Below are positions 34,025 to 44,043 of a DNA stretch of 64,000 nucleotides, piece by piece. Location: positions 1,922,001-1,986,000 of the forward strand of contig NZ_JAHLQN010000001.1 of the NCBI RefSeq assembly GCF_018919205.1. The letters run 5' to 3'. Numbering within the stretch: position 1 is the stretch's first letter; every line of letters begins with the position of its first letter. The position numbers and the translations under genes are program-made. Under the pieces are notes generated by a model that was not told where the DNA came from, did no database searches, and saw only the letters and a program-made list of their open reading frames with translations. The DNA comes from Dysosmobacter acutus (GTDB lineage: Bacteria > Bacillota > Clostridia > Oscillospirales > Oscillospiraceae).

Positions 34025-35797
34025 TTGAGTGGTAAAGTTGTAAAAGTTTCCGGCCCGCTGGTGGTTGCCACCGGACTTTCGGACGCGAATATGTCCGACG
34101 TGGTCCGGGTGGGCCCGCAGCGGCTGATCGGTGAAATCCTGACGATGAACGGTGACTCCGCCTCCATTCAGGTCTATGAGGAGACCTCGGGCCTTGGCCC
34201 CGGCGCCGAGGTGGAGACCACCGGCTACCCCATGAGTGTGGAACTTGGCCCCGGCATGATCGAGGGCATCTACGACGGCATCCAGCGTCCGCTGGAAAAG
34301 ATCGTGGAGAAGGTAGGCGCCTGCATCACCCGCGGCGTGGAAGTGCCCGCGCTGGACCATGAGAAGAAGTGGGAGTTCACCGCCGTGGTGGAGCCCGGCG
34401 CCAAGGTGACCGGCGGCGACATCATCGGCACGGTGCCCGAGACGCCGGTGGTGCTTCACAAGGTGATGGTCCCTCCCAATCTGAGCGGCACCATCACCAG
34501 AATTCAGAGCGGCTCCTTCACGGTTCTGGAGCAGGTGGCCACGCTGCGCAGAGAAGACGGCAGCGAGGTGGAGCTGACCATGTCCCAGAAGTGGCCAGTC
34601 CGCACCGGCCGCCCCTACCAGCACAAGTATCCTCCGGTCAAGCCCCTGTGCTCCGGCCAGCGCGTGATCGACACCATGTTTCCCATTGCCAAGGGCGGCA
34701 CCGCCGCAGTTCCGGGCCCCTTCGGCTCCGGCAAGACAGTGGTGCAGCACCAGCTGGCCAAGTGGTCCGACGTGGACATTGTGATCTACATCGGCTGCGG
34801 CGAGCGGGGCAATGAGATGACCGACGTGCTCCGGGAGTTCCCGGAGCTGAAGGACCCCCGTACCGGCGAAAGCCTGATGAAGCGCACGGTGCTCATCGCC
34901 AACACCTCCGATATGCCCGTGGCCGCCCGTGAGGCCAGCGTGTACACCGGCATCACCATCGCCGAGTACTTCCGGGATATGGGCTACGACGTGGCCGTCA
35001 TTGCCGATTCCACCTCACGCTGGGCCGAGGCGCTGCGCGAGATGTCCGGCCGCCTGGAGGAGATGCCCGGTGAAGAGGGCTATCCCGCCTACCTTGCCTC
35101 CCGCCTTGCCCAGTTCTACGAGCGGGCCGGCAGCGTGGAGTGCATCGGCTCCGACGACCGCCGTGGCAGCCTGACCGCCGTGGGCGCCGTGTCCCCTCCC
35201 GGCGGCGACCTCTCCGAGCCTGTGTCCCAGGCCACCATGCGGATTGTCAAGGTCTTCTGGGCCCTGGATGCCCAGCTGGCCTATAAGCGCCATTTCCCGG
35301 CCATCAACTGGCTGAGCTCCTATTCGCTGTATCTGGACTCCCTGAAGCCCTGGTTTGACGAGAACCTGGGGAAGGAGTTCATGGCCAACCGCGCCGCCGC
35401 CATGAAGCTGCTCCAAAGCGAGGCAAGCCTGAACGAAATCGTCCAGCTGGTGGGTAAGGACGCCCTCTCTCCCGCGGACCAGCTGACGCTGGAGGCCGCC
35501 CGCATGGTTCGGGAGGACTTCCTTCAGCAAAACGCATTTGTGGATGTGGACGGCTTCTCCTCCTATGACCGGCAGGAAAAGCTGCTCAGTCTGATTCTGA
35601 ATTACGACGCGCTGTGCCGCGCCGCCATTTTGAAGGGCGCGCCCACCGCCAGGCTCTTCGATATCCCGGCCCGTGAAAAGATCGGACGCGCCAAGAGCGT
35701 GGAGGCCGACGAATATGTCCAGGTCTATGCGGCCATTGAGACGGAAATGGAGCGAGAGATCAAAGCCATTGTGGACGAGGGAGGTGAGGACCAGTGA
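34025..35797 (+). CDS. ntpA: V-type ATPase catalytic subunit A
   Basis: A 590-residue catalytic subunit: N-terminal barrel, the bulge domain unique to V-type A (about 115-185), and the nucleotide domain with P-loop GPFGSGKTV (about 235-243), GCGERGNEM, and [12 protein letters not shown]. It starts with TTG at 34025 with AGAAGG 8 bases upstream, the second TTG start in this operon. The stop overlaps the GTG of subunit B by four bases. It couples ATP hydrolysis or synthesis to ion movement through the ring. Confidence 0.96.
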   Translation: MSGKVVKVSGPLVVATGLSDANMSDVVRVGPQRLIGEILTMNGDSASIQVYEETSGLGPGAEVETTGYPMSVELGPGMIEGIYDGIQRPLEKIVEKVGACITRGVEVPALDHEKKWEFTAVVEPGAKVTGGDIIGTVPETPVVLHKVMVPPNLSGTITRIQSGSFTVLEQVATLRREDGSEVELTMSQKWPVRTGRPYQHKYPPVKPLCSGQRVIDTMFPIAKGGTAAVPGPFGSGKTVVQHQLAKWSDVDIVIYIGCGERGNEMTDVLREFPELKDPRTGESLMKRTVLIANTSDMPVAAREASVYTGITIAEYFRDMGYDVAVIADSTSRWAEALREMSGRLEEMPGEEGYPAYLASRLAQFYERAGSVECIGSDDRRGSLTAVGAVSPPGGDLSEPVSQATMRIVKVFWALDAQLAYKRHFPAINWLSSYSLYLDSLKPWFDENLGKEFMANRAAAMKLLQSEASLNEIVQLVGKDALSPADQLTLEAARMVREDFLQQNAFVDVDGFSSYDRQEKLLSLILNYDALCRAAILKGAPTARLFDIPAREKIGRAKSVEADEYVQVYAAIETEMEREIKAIVDEGGEDQ

Positions 35798-37176
35798 TTC
35801 GCGAATATCGTACCATTCAGGAGATCGCCAGCCCGCTGATGATGGTTCGCATGGTGGAGAACGTCACCTATGATGAACTGGTGGAGGTGGAGCTGCCCGA
35901 CGGCGGCATCCGCCGCGGCAAGGTGCTGGAGGTCAACGGCGACACCGCCGTGGTGCAGCTCTTTGAATCCGCCCAGGGCATCAACCTGGCCCAGTCCAAG
36001 GTCCGTTTCCTGGGCCATCCGCTGCAATTAGGCGTGTCCGGCGACATGCTGGGCCGCGTGTTCAACGGCATGGGCCAGCCCATCGACGGCGGCCCCGACA
36101 TCTTGGCGGAGGAGTACCGGGACATCAACGGCCTTCCCATGAACCCCGCCGCCCGGGATTACCCCAATGAGTTCATCCAGACCGGCGTCTCCACCATCGA
36201 CGGCCTGAACACCCTGGTCCGCGGCCAGAAGCTGCCTATTTTCTCCGGCTCCGGCCTGCCCCACGCCAACCTGGCCGCCCAGATTGCCCGCCAGGCCAAG
36301 GTGTTGGGGGATGACGGTTCCAACTTTGCCGTGGTCTTTGCCGCCATCGGCATCACCTTTGAGGAGTCCGAGTTCTTTGTCAGCGAGTTCCGCCGCACCG
36401 GCGCCATCGACCGCACCGTGCTCTTTTCCAACCTGGCCAACGACCCGGCCGTGGAGCGCATCTCCACGCCCCGCATGGCGCTGACCGCCGCCGAGTATCT
36501 GGCCTTTGAAAAGGGCATGCACGTGCTGGTCATCATGACGGATATCACCAACTACGCCGAGGCGCTGCGCGAGGTCTCCGCGGCCAAGAAGGAAGTACCC
36601 GGCCGCCGCGGCTTCCCCGGCTACCTCTATACGGACCTTGCCACCATGTATGAGCGGGCCGGCCGCCGTCTGGGCTGCCCCGGCTCCATCACCATGATCC
36701 CCATTCTGACCATGCCCGAGGACGACAAGACCCACCCCATCCCCGACCTGACGGGCTATATCACCGAGGGACAGATCATCCTGAGCCGTGAGCTCTTCCG
36801 CAAGGGAATCAATCCCCCTGTGGATGTGCTGCCCTCCCTGAGCCGACTGAAGGATAAGGGCATCGGCGAGGGAAAGACCCGGGAGGACCACGCCGACACC
36901 ATGAACCAGCTCTTTGCCGCCTATTCCACTGGTAAGGACAACAAGGAGCTGATGAGCATTTTGGGTGAGGCGGCTCTGACGCCCACGGACCTGCTGTTTG
37001 CCAAATTTGCCGATGAGTTTGAGCGGCGTTATGTGAACCAGGGCTATGATGAAAACCGCTCCATTCAGGAGACGCTGGACCTGGGATGGGAGCTTCTGAG
37101 CATCCTGCCCACCTCAGAGCTGAAACGAATCAAACAAAAGCACATCGATAAGTATCTGCCGAAAAAAGAACAGTAA
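35794..37176 (+). CDS. ntpB: V-type ATPase regulatory subunit B
   Basis: A 460-residue non-catalytic B subunit. It opens [14 protein letters not shown] and has [14 protein letters not shown] in place of a true P-loop (as B subunits do), then [14 protein letters not shown] and [20 protein letters not shown]. It starts with GTG and overlaps subunit A by GTGA. It alternates with A in the V1 hexamer and provides the arginine finger. Confidence 0.96.
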   Translation: MIREYRTIQEIASPLMMVRMVENVTYDELVEVELPDGGIRRGKVLEVNGDTAVVQLFESAQGINLAQSKVRFLGHPLQLGVSGDMLGRVFNGMGQPIDGGPDILAEEYRDINGLPMNPAARDYPNEFIQTGVSTIDGLNTLVRGQKLPIFSGSGLPHANLAAQIARQAKVLGDDGSNFAVVFAAIGITFEESEFFVSEFRRTGAIDRTVLFSNLANDPAVERISTPRMALTAAEYLAFEKGMHVLVIMTDITNYAEALREVSAAKKEVPGRRGFPGYLYTDLATMYERAGRRLGCPGSITMIPILTMPEDDKTHPIPDLTGYITEGQIILSRELFRKGINPPVDVLPSLSRLKDKGIGEGKTREDHADTMNQLFAAYSTGKDNKELMSILGEAALTPTDLLFAKFADEFERRYVNQGYDENRSIQETLDLGWELLSILPTSELKRIKQKHIDKYLPKKEQ

Positions 37177-37187
37177 GGAGTGGGAGC

Positions 37188-37880
37188 ATGCCAAAGATCA
37201 ATGTGAACCCCACCCGAATGGAGCTGACCCGGCTGAAGGGAAAGCTCCGCACCGCCCAGCGGGGCCACAAGCTGCTCAAGGATAAGCGGGATGAGCTGAT
37301 GAAGCAGTTCTTGGACACGGTGCGGGAGGTCAAGGACCTGCGCGCCAAAGTGGAGGAAGAGCTGATGACGGTACACGGCTCTTTCACCGTGGCCTCGGCC
37401 CTCATGTCCTCCGAGGCGCTGGAGCAGGCTCTGATGTACCCTAAGCAGAGCGTGGAGCTGTCCATGACTTTCAAGAACATCATGTCGGTCAACGTGCCGG
37501 TCTATGAGTTCCGCACCAAGACCCAGTCGGACAGCGACATCTACCCCTATGGCTTCGCGGCCACCTCCGGCGAGTTAGACACCGCCGTGGACGCCTTGGG
37601 CAGGGTGTTTCAGGATATGCTGAAGCTGGCGCAGATTGAAAAATCCGCCCAGCTGATGGCCGAGGAGATCGAGAAGACCCGCCGCCGCGTCAACGCGCTG
37701 GAGTATGTGATGATTCCCGACACCCAGGAGACCATCCGCTATATCACCATGAAGTTGGACGAAAACGACCGGGCCACCACCACCCGGCTGATGAAGGTGA
37801 AGGATATGCTGCTGAAGGAAGCCATAGAGGAGCAGCGTGCCCGGGATGAGGCCGCCCTGCGGGAATTCCGGAATGCATAA
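37188..37880 (+). CDS. ntpD: V-type ATPase subunit D (central stalk)
   Basis: A 230-residue subunit: two long helices (about 5-75 and 140-220) around a short globular part. It opens NVNPTRMELTRLKGKLRTAQ and has KTRRRVNALEYVMIPDTQET, the highly conserved D motif. GGAGTGGGAGC precedes the ATG. It rotates inside the A3B3 hexamer and closes the V-ATPase gene set; its last bases overlap the next gene. Confidence 0.95.
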   Translation: MPKINVNPTRMELTRLKGKLRTAQRGHKLLKDKRDELMKQFLDTVREVKDLRAKVEEELMTVHGSFTVASALMSSEALEQALMYPKQSVELSMTFKNIMSVNVPVYEFRTKTQSDSDIYPYGFAATSGELDTAVDALGRVFQDMLKLAQIEKSAQLMAEEIEKTRRRVNALEYVMIPDTQETIRYITMKLDENDRATTTRLMKVKDMLLKEAIEEQRARDEAALREFRNA

Positions 37881-38628
37881 GAGACAGATGAAGCGGATTT
37901 TGATTGCCGGTCCTCAGCCGGATGACGCCTTTGGGTCGGTGCGGGCGGTTTCAAACGCTGTGCTGCGCTTTCTGCCCGGGGTGGAGCGCTTGATCTCCTT
38001 AAATCCGGAAGACCTTGATTCCTGCGATGGGATGATTCTGCCCGGCGGAGTTCCCGATGTGGACCCTGCGCTCTACGCTGAGGAAAATCAGAGCAGCCGG
38101 GGCGTAAATCCGGCGCTGGACCAGGCGCAGCTCAGGATGCTGGACCGGGCGGTGGAGCTTGGCGTTCCCGTGCTTGGCATCTGCCGGGGATATCAGCTGA
38201 TGAACGTCCATTTCGGCGGCAGTCTGGTGCAGGATGGAAGGACCAATGCGATTCACCGTGCCAACGGAAGGGGAGAGGACCTACACGGCGCATACTCCCT
38301 GCCGGACACTTGGCTGGAGCGTCTCTACGGCCCCAAAACCGTGATCAATACGCTGCACCATCAGTCCATTAAGCGGTTGGCTCCGGAGTTTACCCTGTGT
38401 CAGGTCTGGTTTGACGATACGGTTTCCCCGGAGCGGAGGAGGTTCCTCTGCGCGGAACTCAGCCGGGGCTCAGAGGAGGATTACACGGCGGAGTGCACGG
38501 TAGAGGGAATCCGCCATCGGTCGCTGCCGCTTTTCGGCGTGCAGTGGCATCCTGAGCTGCTGAGTCCGGATGGAAAGGACACGGCGGAGCCGGAGAAGCT
38601 GTTTTTGTATTTCGCCGGACTAAAGTAA
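37873..38628 (+). CDS. Class-I glutamine amidotransferase (gamma-glutamyl-GABA hydrolase type)
   Basis: A 251-residue protein of the PuuD-like peptidase C26 family. LPGGVPDVDPALY marks the oxyanion region, GICRGYQLMNVHFGGSLVQD (nucleophile Cys in ICRG) the elbow, and FGVQWHPELL the catalytic His and Glu. The relatives split gamma-glutamyl-GABA in putrescine degradation or act on folate and similar gamma-glutamyl compounds. The start is not certain: ATG 37873 overlaps ntpD, ATG 37888 is an alternative. It is probably co-transcribed with the V-ATPase genes, an unexpected pairing. A terminator follows. Confidence 0.85.
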   Translation: MHKRQMKRILIAGPQPDDAFGSVRAVSNAVLRFLPGVERLISLNPEDLDSCDGMILPGGVPDVDPALYAEENQSSRGVNPALDQAQLRMLDRAVELGVPVLGICRGYQLMNVHFGGSLVQDGRTNAIHRANGRGEDLHGAYSLPDTWLERLYGPKTVINTLHHQSIKRLAPEFTLCQVWFDDTVSPERRRFLCAELSRGSEEDYTAECTVEGIRHRSLPLFGVQWHPELLSPDGKDTAEPEKLFLYFAGLK

Positions 38629-38672
38629 GCGGTTCCGGGCGCAGTGAAACAAAAATTCCTCTGAACCAGTGT

Positions 38673-38708
38673 AAAAAAATTGAGCCGCTGAAAGCGGCTC
38701 AATTTTTT
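38673..38708 (+). terminator. Terminator of the V-ATPase operon
   Basis: A perfect 16-bp stem (38674-38689 with 38693-38708) with GAA loop, A-run before and T-run after. Confidence 0.92.
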
Positions 38709-38822
38709 AATTGGTGAAATGTGTCTTTTTCTGAAAATCTTTGTTTTCCCCCTATGCAAAACGGGGAAAATACGGTAAAATACGTTTGTATGTGATTTTA
38801 AAGGTTCGGAGGTTATAAGGAC

Positions 38823-39542
38823 ATGGACACTCCCATATACAAGCGGGTGCTGTTGAAGATCAGCGGAGAAGCGCTGGCCGGGGACAAACATTCCGGCTTG
38901 GATTTTGAGGTCATCGGCCGGGTGTGCGACTCCATCAAAGAGTGTGTGCAGATGGGCGTTCAGGTGGGCCTGGTGGTCGGAGGCGGCAACTTCTGGCGGG
39001 GCGTCAAGGACGGCGGAGGACGGATGGAGCGCACGCGGGCCGACCACATGGGTATGATGGCCACTGTGCTGAACTGCCTTGCGGTGGCGGACGTACTGGA
39101 GCAAAAGGGCGTGGACGTCCGGGTACAGACCGCCATTGAGATGCGGGCCATTGCGGAGCCCTACATCCGCTCCAAGGCCATCCGCCATCTTGAGAAGGGC
39201 CGGGTGGTGATCTTTGGCTGTGGCACGGGAAACCCGTTCTTCTCCACGGATACGGCCGCGGTGCTGCGTGCGGCGGAGATCAGCGCCGAGGTGATCCTGC
39301 TGGCGAAAAATATCGACGGTGTGTATTCCGCTGATCCCATGAAGGACCCGGATGCCGTCAAATATGATTTCATTACCTATGACGACGTGCTGGCCCAGCA
39401 CCTCCAGGTGATGGACTCCACCGCCACGTCGCTGTCCATGGACAATCACATCCCGGTCCTGCTGTTTGCACTGAAGGATCCCCATAACATTGTCCGCGTT
39501 GTCTGCGGAGAGAAAATCGGCACAATTGTGAAGGAGGCATAA
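38823..39542 (+). CDS. pyrH: UMP kinase
   Basis: A 239-residue uridylate kinase of the amino-acid-kinase fold: [35 protein letters not shown] and the C-terminal FALKDPHNI. It phosphorylates UMP to UDP for pyrimidine nucleotides and is usually controlled by UTP and GTP. GGAGGTTATAAGGAC precedes the ATG. It opens the housekeeping run to polC. A possible promoter just upstream has only a decent -10 (TAAAAT, 38776-38781); a TTTTCCCC/GGGGAAAA hairpin (38744-38769) overlaps the -35 zone. Confidence 0.97.
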   Translation: MDTPIYKRVLLKISGEALAGDKHSGLDFEVIGRVCDSIKECVQMGVQVGLVVGGGNFWRGVKDGGGRMERTRADHMGMMATVLNCLAVADVLEQKGVDVRVQTAIEMRAIAEPYIRSKAIRHLEKGRVVIFGCGTGNPFFSTDTAAVLRAAEISAEVILLAKNIDGVYSADPMKDPDAVKYDFITYDDVLAQHLQVMDSTATSLSMDNHIPVLLFALKDPHNIVRVVCGEKIGTIVKEA

Positions 39543-39544
39543 CC

Positions 39545-40102
39545 ATGTTAAAAGAGGAATACAAGGTCTATGAGGGAAAAATGAAAAAGAGCATCGAGTC
39601 TGTCAGCGCAGACTTTGCTTCCGTCCGCGCCGGCCGGGCCAACGCCGCTGTACTGGACCGCATCAGCGTGGACTATTACGGTACGCCCACTCCCATCCAG
39701 CAGATTGCGTCCATCGCCTCTCCCGATCCCCGATCCCTGGTGATCCAGCCCTGGGACACCTCTGCGGTCAAGGCCATTGAAAAGGCCATTCAGAACTCTG
39801 ACCTGGGCATCAATCCCCAGAACGACGGCAAGAGCATTCGTCTGAACTTCCCTCAGCTCACTGAGGAGCGCCGCAAGGAGCTGGTAAAGCAGATCCACAA
39901 GTATTCTGAGGGCGGCAAGGTGGCGGTGCGCAACATCCGCCGTGATGCCATGGACCATTTCAAGAAACTTGAGAAGGCCTCCGAGATCACGGAAGACGAG
40001 ATGAAGCAGGTGGAGAAGGACCTGCAGAAGCTCACCGACGACAGCTGCAAGGAGATCGACAAGCTGCTGGAGAAAAAAGAAAAGGAACTGATGGCAGTCT
40101 GA
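39545..40102 (+). CDS. frr: Ribosome recycling factor
   Basis: A 185-residue RRF of normal length: RAGRANAAVLDRISVDYYG, PIQQIASIASPDPRSLVIQP-like signature, LNFPQLTEERRKELVKQ and a terminal coiled coil. With EF-G it splits post-termination ribosomes. It lies 2 bases after pyrH, the standard arrangement. Confidence 0.97.
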   Translation: MLKEEYKVYEGKMKKSIESVSADFASVRAGRANAAVLDRISVDYYGTPTPIQQIASIASPDPRSLVIQPWDTSAVKAIEKAIQNSDLGINPQNDGKSIRLNFPQLTEERRKELVKQIHKYSEGGKVAVRNIRRDAMDHFKKLEKASEITEDEMKQVEKDLQKLTDDSCKEIDKLLEKKEKELMAV

Positions 40103-40854
40103 TGGCGGAGTTTCTATCAAAAGACAGGGCGGGGCAGGTGGACTTGGGCCGCCTGCCCTGCCATATTGCGATTATTATGGACGGCAATGGCCGCTGGGCA
40201 AAGCAGCGGGGCCTGCCCCGCACCGCCGGACATAAGGTGGGCGCGGAGAATTTTCGAAAAATCGCCACGCACTGCAAGAACCTGGGCGTCAAATACCTGA
40301 CGGTCTACGCCTTCTCCACAGAGAACTGGAAGCGGTCGGAAGACGAGGTGGGCGTCATCATGGGGCTTTTGAAGCGCTATCTCCTTGAAGCCATCGACAC
40401 CATGGAAAAAGACGACATCCGGCTCCGGTTTTTTGGGGACCTCAGCCGCATCTCCCCGGAGCTTCAGTCTCTGGTGGATCGAACCAACCGGATTTCCTCT
40501 CACCTCAGTGAGGAGGATTTTCAGGCCAATATCTGCCTCAATTACGGCGGGCGGGATGAGATTTTACGGGCAGTGCGCCGCTTTGCCTCCGACTGCGCGG
40601 CGGGTAAACGGGAGGCGGAGGAGCTGGGCGAGTCCTTATTTTCCGCCTATCTGGACTCCGGCGGTATTCCGGACCCGGAGCTGATCATCCGGCCCAGCGG
40701 AGAGCTGCGCTTGAGCAATTTCCTGCTGTGGCAGTGCGCCTACTCCGAATTTTATTTCACCAATACACTCTGGCCGGACTTCGACGAGTCCCAGTTAGAT
40801 GAGGCCATTGCCGATTATCAGCACAGAGACCGCCGGTTCGGCGGAGTAAAGTGA
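40102..40854 (+). CDS. uppS: Isoprenyl (undecaprenyl-diphosphate) synthase
   Basis: A 250-residue cis-prenyltransferase: HIAIIMDGNGRWAKQRGLPR (catalytic Asp in MDGNG), YLTVYAFSTENWKR, and the C-terminal PELIIRPSGELRLSNFLLWQ. It extends farnesyl diphosphate with isopentenyl diphosphate to the cell-wall lipid carrier. The ATG overlaps the last base of the frr stop (TGATG), so it is translationally coupled. Confidence 0.96.
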   Translation: MAEFLSKDRAGQVDLGRLPCHIAIIMDGNGRWAKQRGLPRTAGHKVGAENFRKIATHCKNLGVKYLTVYAFSTENWKRSEDEVGVIMGLLKRYLLEAIDTMEKDDIRLRFFGDLSRISPELQSLVDRTNRISSHLSEEDFQANICLNYGGRDEILRAVRRFASDCAAGKREAEELGESLFSAYLDSGGIPDPELIIRPSGELRLSNFLLWQCAYSEFYFTNTLWPDFDESQLDEAIADYQHRDRRFGGVK

Positions 40855-40885
40855 AAGCACTTTTCACATTTGTGAGGGATTTTGT

Positions 40886-41812
40886 ATGAAAGCAAGGATT
40901 TTGGTCGCTGTGGTGGGCATACCCTTTTTGCTCCTTGTACTGGTATGGGCGCCCTCCTGGGCCACTTTGGTGCTGGTTTGTGCCATGTGCGTCATTGGAG
41001 CCTATGAGCTGATGCACGCGGTGTTGGGCGAGCGGGGAAAATCAACCAAAGACCCCATGGTCTGGTCGGTCCTTTGGGCGGCGCTGCTCTTTTCCGCCTG
41101 GCCCTTCGAGCATGATTCTGTAGTCCGGTTTTGGGGAGAACGGCCGGAGTGGTTCCAGAGGATTCTGCAGCGGGAGTTCAGTATCGTGGCTCTGCTTGCC
41201 ATGGTGTTTATAACAGTGCTGTTTTTCGACGCCATCTTCTGCTATGGGAAGGAAAAGCAGGTCTCCTTCGGAGAGGTGGCGGCGGCCATTTTTGCGGGCA
41301 TGGTGTTTCCAACCATGCTCTCCTGCCTGCTGCGGCTTCGGCTGATGGATCAGGGGCAGGCGTGGGTCTTTGTGCCGCTGTGCATCTCCTTCGGCAGCGA
41401 CACCTTCGCGCTTTTTGCGGGAATGCTGTTCGGAAAACACAAGTTAGCGCCCCATGTGAGCCCCAAAAAAACGGTGGAAGGCGCTGTAGGCGGCCTGTTA
41501 GGCGGTGTGATCGGCATGACGATCTTCAAGCTGATTACCGACACGATGCAGTTTGCCCTGACCAGTGAGCCTCCTGTGGTCGCTCAGGCGGGCATAGGGC
41601 TCAGCTGGACGTGGGTAATTGTGCTGGGACTGGTGGGCAGTGTGATCAGCCAGATCGGCGATCTGAGCTTTTCCGTCATCAAGCGGGAGTTCGGCGTTAA
41701 GGACTATGGCAATCTGCTGCCCGGCCACGGCGGAATTTTGGACCGGTTTGACAGCGTGACGTTTGTAGCGCCCTTTGTCTGGGCCCTTTTGAGCTGGAAG
41801 ATGAGTTGGTGA
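40886..41812 (+). CDS. cdsA: Phosphatidate cytidylyltransferase
   Basis: A 308-residue membrane enzyme with about 8 helices. The C-terminal signature is present: SVIKREFGVKDYGNLLPGHG followed by GILDRFDS. It makes CDP-diacylglycerol for phosphatidylglycerol and related lipids. GTGAGGG precedes the ATG. The dxr gene starts 6 bases later. Confidence 0.95.
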   Translation: MKARILVAVVGIPFLLLVLVWAPSWATLVLVCAMCVIGAYELMHAVLGERGKSTKDPMVWSVLWAALLFSAWPFEHDSVVRFWGERPEWFQRILQREFSIVALLAMVFITVLFFDAIFCYGKEKQVSFGEVAAAIFAGMVFPTMLSCLLRLRLMDQGQAWVFVPLCISFGSDTFALFAGMLFGKHKLAPHVSPKKTVEGAVGGLLGGVIGMTIFKLITDTMQFALTSEPPVVAQAGIGLSWTWVIVLGLVGSVISQIGDLSFSVIKREFGVKDYGNLLPGHGGILDRFDSVTFVAPFVWALLSWKMSW

Positions 41813-41818
41813 GACAAG

Positions 41819-42964
41819 ATGAGCAAAGTGATTTCTGTACTGGGCTCCACCGGCTCTATCGGCCGTCAGACCTTGGACGTGGCCGGACAGTTAGGACTGA
41901 AAGTGGCCGCTTTGACCACCAACCGGAATATTGCACTGCTGGAGCAGCAGACGCGGCGGTTCCGGCCGCGTCTTGCCGTGGTTTATGAGGAGGCTGCGGC
42001 GGAGCAGTTCCGCGGCCGGGTGAAGGATTTAGAGGTAAAGGTCCTCTCCGGAATGGAGGGACTTTTGGAAGCCGCGTCAATCAAAGAGGCGGATACCGTG
42101 GTGACGGCCGTGGTGGGTATGGTGGGCCTGCGCCCCACACTGGCCGCAATTGAGCAGGGAAAGCGAATCGCATTTGCCAACAAGGAGACGCTGGTGTGCG
42201 CCGGGGAGCTGGTCATGGATGCGGCGGACCGCCATGGGGCGGAGGTGGTGCCCGTGGACAGCGAGCACTCGGCCATCTTTCAGTGCCTCCAGGGCTGCCG
42301 TGACCGCCGGGAGCTCCGCCGCCTGATCCTGACCTGTTCAGGCGGCCCCTTTTATGGAAAAAAATCAGAAGAGTTAAAGCATATGACAAGTAAAGATGCT
42401 TTACATCATCCCAATTGGAAGATGGGCCCTAAAATCACAGTGGACTGTGCAACGCTGATGAATAAAGGACTGGAGGTCATCGAGGCGATGCGGCTCTACC
42501 GCCTGCCTCTTTCCCAGGTGGATGTGGTGATTCACCGCCAGAGCATTGTCCACTCCCTGGTGGAGTACCGGGACGGCGCGGTGCTGGCTCAGTTGGGAAC
42601 GCCGGATATGCGTTTACCCATCCGGTATGCGCTGACCTATCCCTGCCGAGGTGAAAATCCGGAGCCGCCTCTGGATCTGCTCTCCTGCCCGCCGCTGACC
42701 TTTGCAGCGCCGGACCTGGAGTCCTTTCCCTGCCTGCGCCTGGCCATGGAGGCGGCGCAGGAGGGAGGCACTGCCTGTGCGGTGCTCAATGGCGCCAATG
42801 AGGAGGCGGTGGGGCTTTTCCTGAAGGGGGAAATCGGCTTCACGGAGATTCCCGAACTGGTGGAATCTGCCCGGAGAAGGGTTTTGGTGAAATGGAATGC
42901 CTCCCTGGAGGATATACTGGAAGCAGACAGGTGCGCCCGGGCAGCTGTACTTGGCAGACAATGA
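41819..42964 (+). CDS. dxr: 1-deoxy-D-xylulose 5-phosphate reductoisomerase
   Basis: A 381-residue MEP-pathway enzyme. It has the NADPH site GSTGSIGRQTLDV at the start, FANKETLVCAGELV, DSEHSAIFQ (metal site with Asp and Glu) and KMGPKITVDCATLMNKGLEV. It makes 2-C-methyl-D-erythritol 4-phosphate. The later enzyme ispG is two genes downstream, so this block carries two of the seven MEP steps. Confidence 0.96.
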   Translation: MSKVISVLGSTGSIGRQTLDVAGQLGLKVAALTTNRNIALLEQQTRRFRPRLAVVYEEAAAEQFRGRVKDLEVKVLSGMEGLLEAASIKEADTVVTAVVGMVGLRPTLAAIEQGKRIAFANKETLVCAGELVMDAADRHGAEVVPVDSEHSAIFQCLQGCRDRRELRRLILTCSGGPFYGKKSEELKHMTSKDALHHPNWKMGPKITVDCATLMNKGLEVIEAMRLYRLPLSQVDVVIHRQSIVHSLVEYRDGAVLAQLGTPDMRLPIRYALTYPCRGENPEPPLDLLSCPPLTFAAPDLESFPCLRLAMEAAQEGGTACAVLNGANEEAVGLFLKGEIGFTEIPELVESARRRVLVKWNASLEDILEADRCARAAVLGRQ

Positions 42965-42973
42965 GGTAATAGA

Positions 42974-44035
42974 ATGGTTTATATCTTAGCGGCAATTCTC
43001 ATTTTCGGCATCCTGATCGCGGTCCATGAGCTGGGCCATTTCCTCTCAGCAAAGGCCTGCGGCGTGCGGGTCAATGAGTTTTCCATCGGCATGGGCCCCG
43101 CGATTTTCCATAAGAAAAAAGGGGAGACGGAGTACTCCCTTCGCATATTGCCCATTGGCGGCTACTGCGCCATGGAGGGGGAAGAGGAGGACTCTGAAGA
43201 CCCCCATGCCCTGAACAACCAGGGGTTTTGGAAAAAAGTTTTGATTTTTGCCGCCGGCGCGATCATGAACTTCATTGCAGGTCTTCTGATCATCATGATC
43301 CTGTATTCCTCCGCAGGCGCCTTCCGGATGCCGGTGGTCAGCGGCTTTGCCCCCGAATTCACCGCGGAAGGGGAGATGGGGATTCAGGAGGGCGACCGGA
43401 TTTTGTCCATCGACGGAGAGCGAATTTATGTTTATTCCGATATCCCCCTGTTCTTGAGCCGCGGAGACGACAACACCTATGAACTGCGGATCCTCCGGGA
43501 CGGGGAGAAGAAAAATCTTACGCTTTCACTGCCCTATCAGGAGTACACCGGCACCGACGGGAAGAGCTACCAGGGGTATGGGCTCTACTTTGGTGTGCTG
43601 GAGGAGGGGACGCTTCTTGCCAAGCTGAAATACAGCTGGCTCAACGCGGTGGATTTTGTGCGCATTGTCCGCTACAGTTTGGTGGAACTGGTCACCGGCG
43701 GGGCCTCCGTAAAGGACCTCAGCGGCCCTGTTGGAATCGTCAGCACCATCACCCAGGTGGGGGAGGACGCCTCCTCCTGGCGGGATGCGCTGGACAACAT
43801 CCTCTATTTTGCGGCGCTGATTGCCGTCAACTTAGCGGTGATGAACCTGCTGCCCCTGCCTGCCCTGGACGGCGGAAAAATTTTCTTCCTGGTGGTCAAC
43901 ACTCTGTCGCAGCACCTTCTGCGCAGGCAGATTCCGGCCAAATATGAAAACTACATCCATGCGGCCGGGTTCGCCCTGCTGATGGTGCTGATGCTGTTTG
44001 TGACATTCAACGATATCGTAAAACTGTTTCAATGA
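42974..44035 (+). CDS. rseP: RIP zinc metalloprotease RseP
   Basis: A 353-residue site-2 protease. The zinc motif HELGHF sits in the first membrane helix, a PDZ domain lies at about 115-195 (EGDRILSIDGERIYVYSD), and the second metal motif is in LLPLPALDGGKIFF near the end. It cuts membrane-bound anti-sigma factors and signal-peptide remnants. It lies between dxr and ispG, as in many Firmicutes. A ribosome site GAGGTAA precedes the ATG. Confidence 0.95.
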   Translation: MVYILAAILIFGILIAVHELGHFLSAKACGVRVNEFSIGMGPAIFHKKKGETEYSLRILPIGGYCAMEGEEEDSEDPHALNNQGFWKKVLIFAAGAIMNFIAGLLIIMILYSSAGAFRMPVVSGFAPEFTAEGEMGIQEGDRILSIDGERIYVYSDIPLFLSRGDDNTYELRILRDGEKKNLTLSLPYQEYTGTDGKSYQGYGLYFGVLEEGTLLAKLKYSWLNAVDFVRIVRYSLVELVTGGASVKDLSGPVGIVSTITQVGEDASSWRDALDNILYFAALIAVNLAVMNLLPLPALDGGKIFFLVVNTLSQHLLRRQIPAKYENYIHAAGFALLMVLMLFVTFNDIVKLFQ

Positions 44036-44043
44036 GGTGAAGT

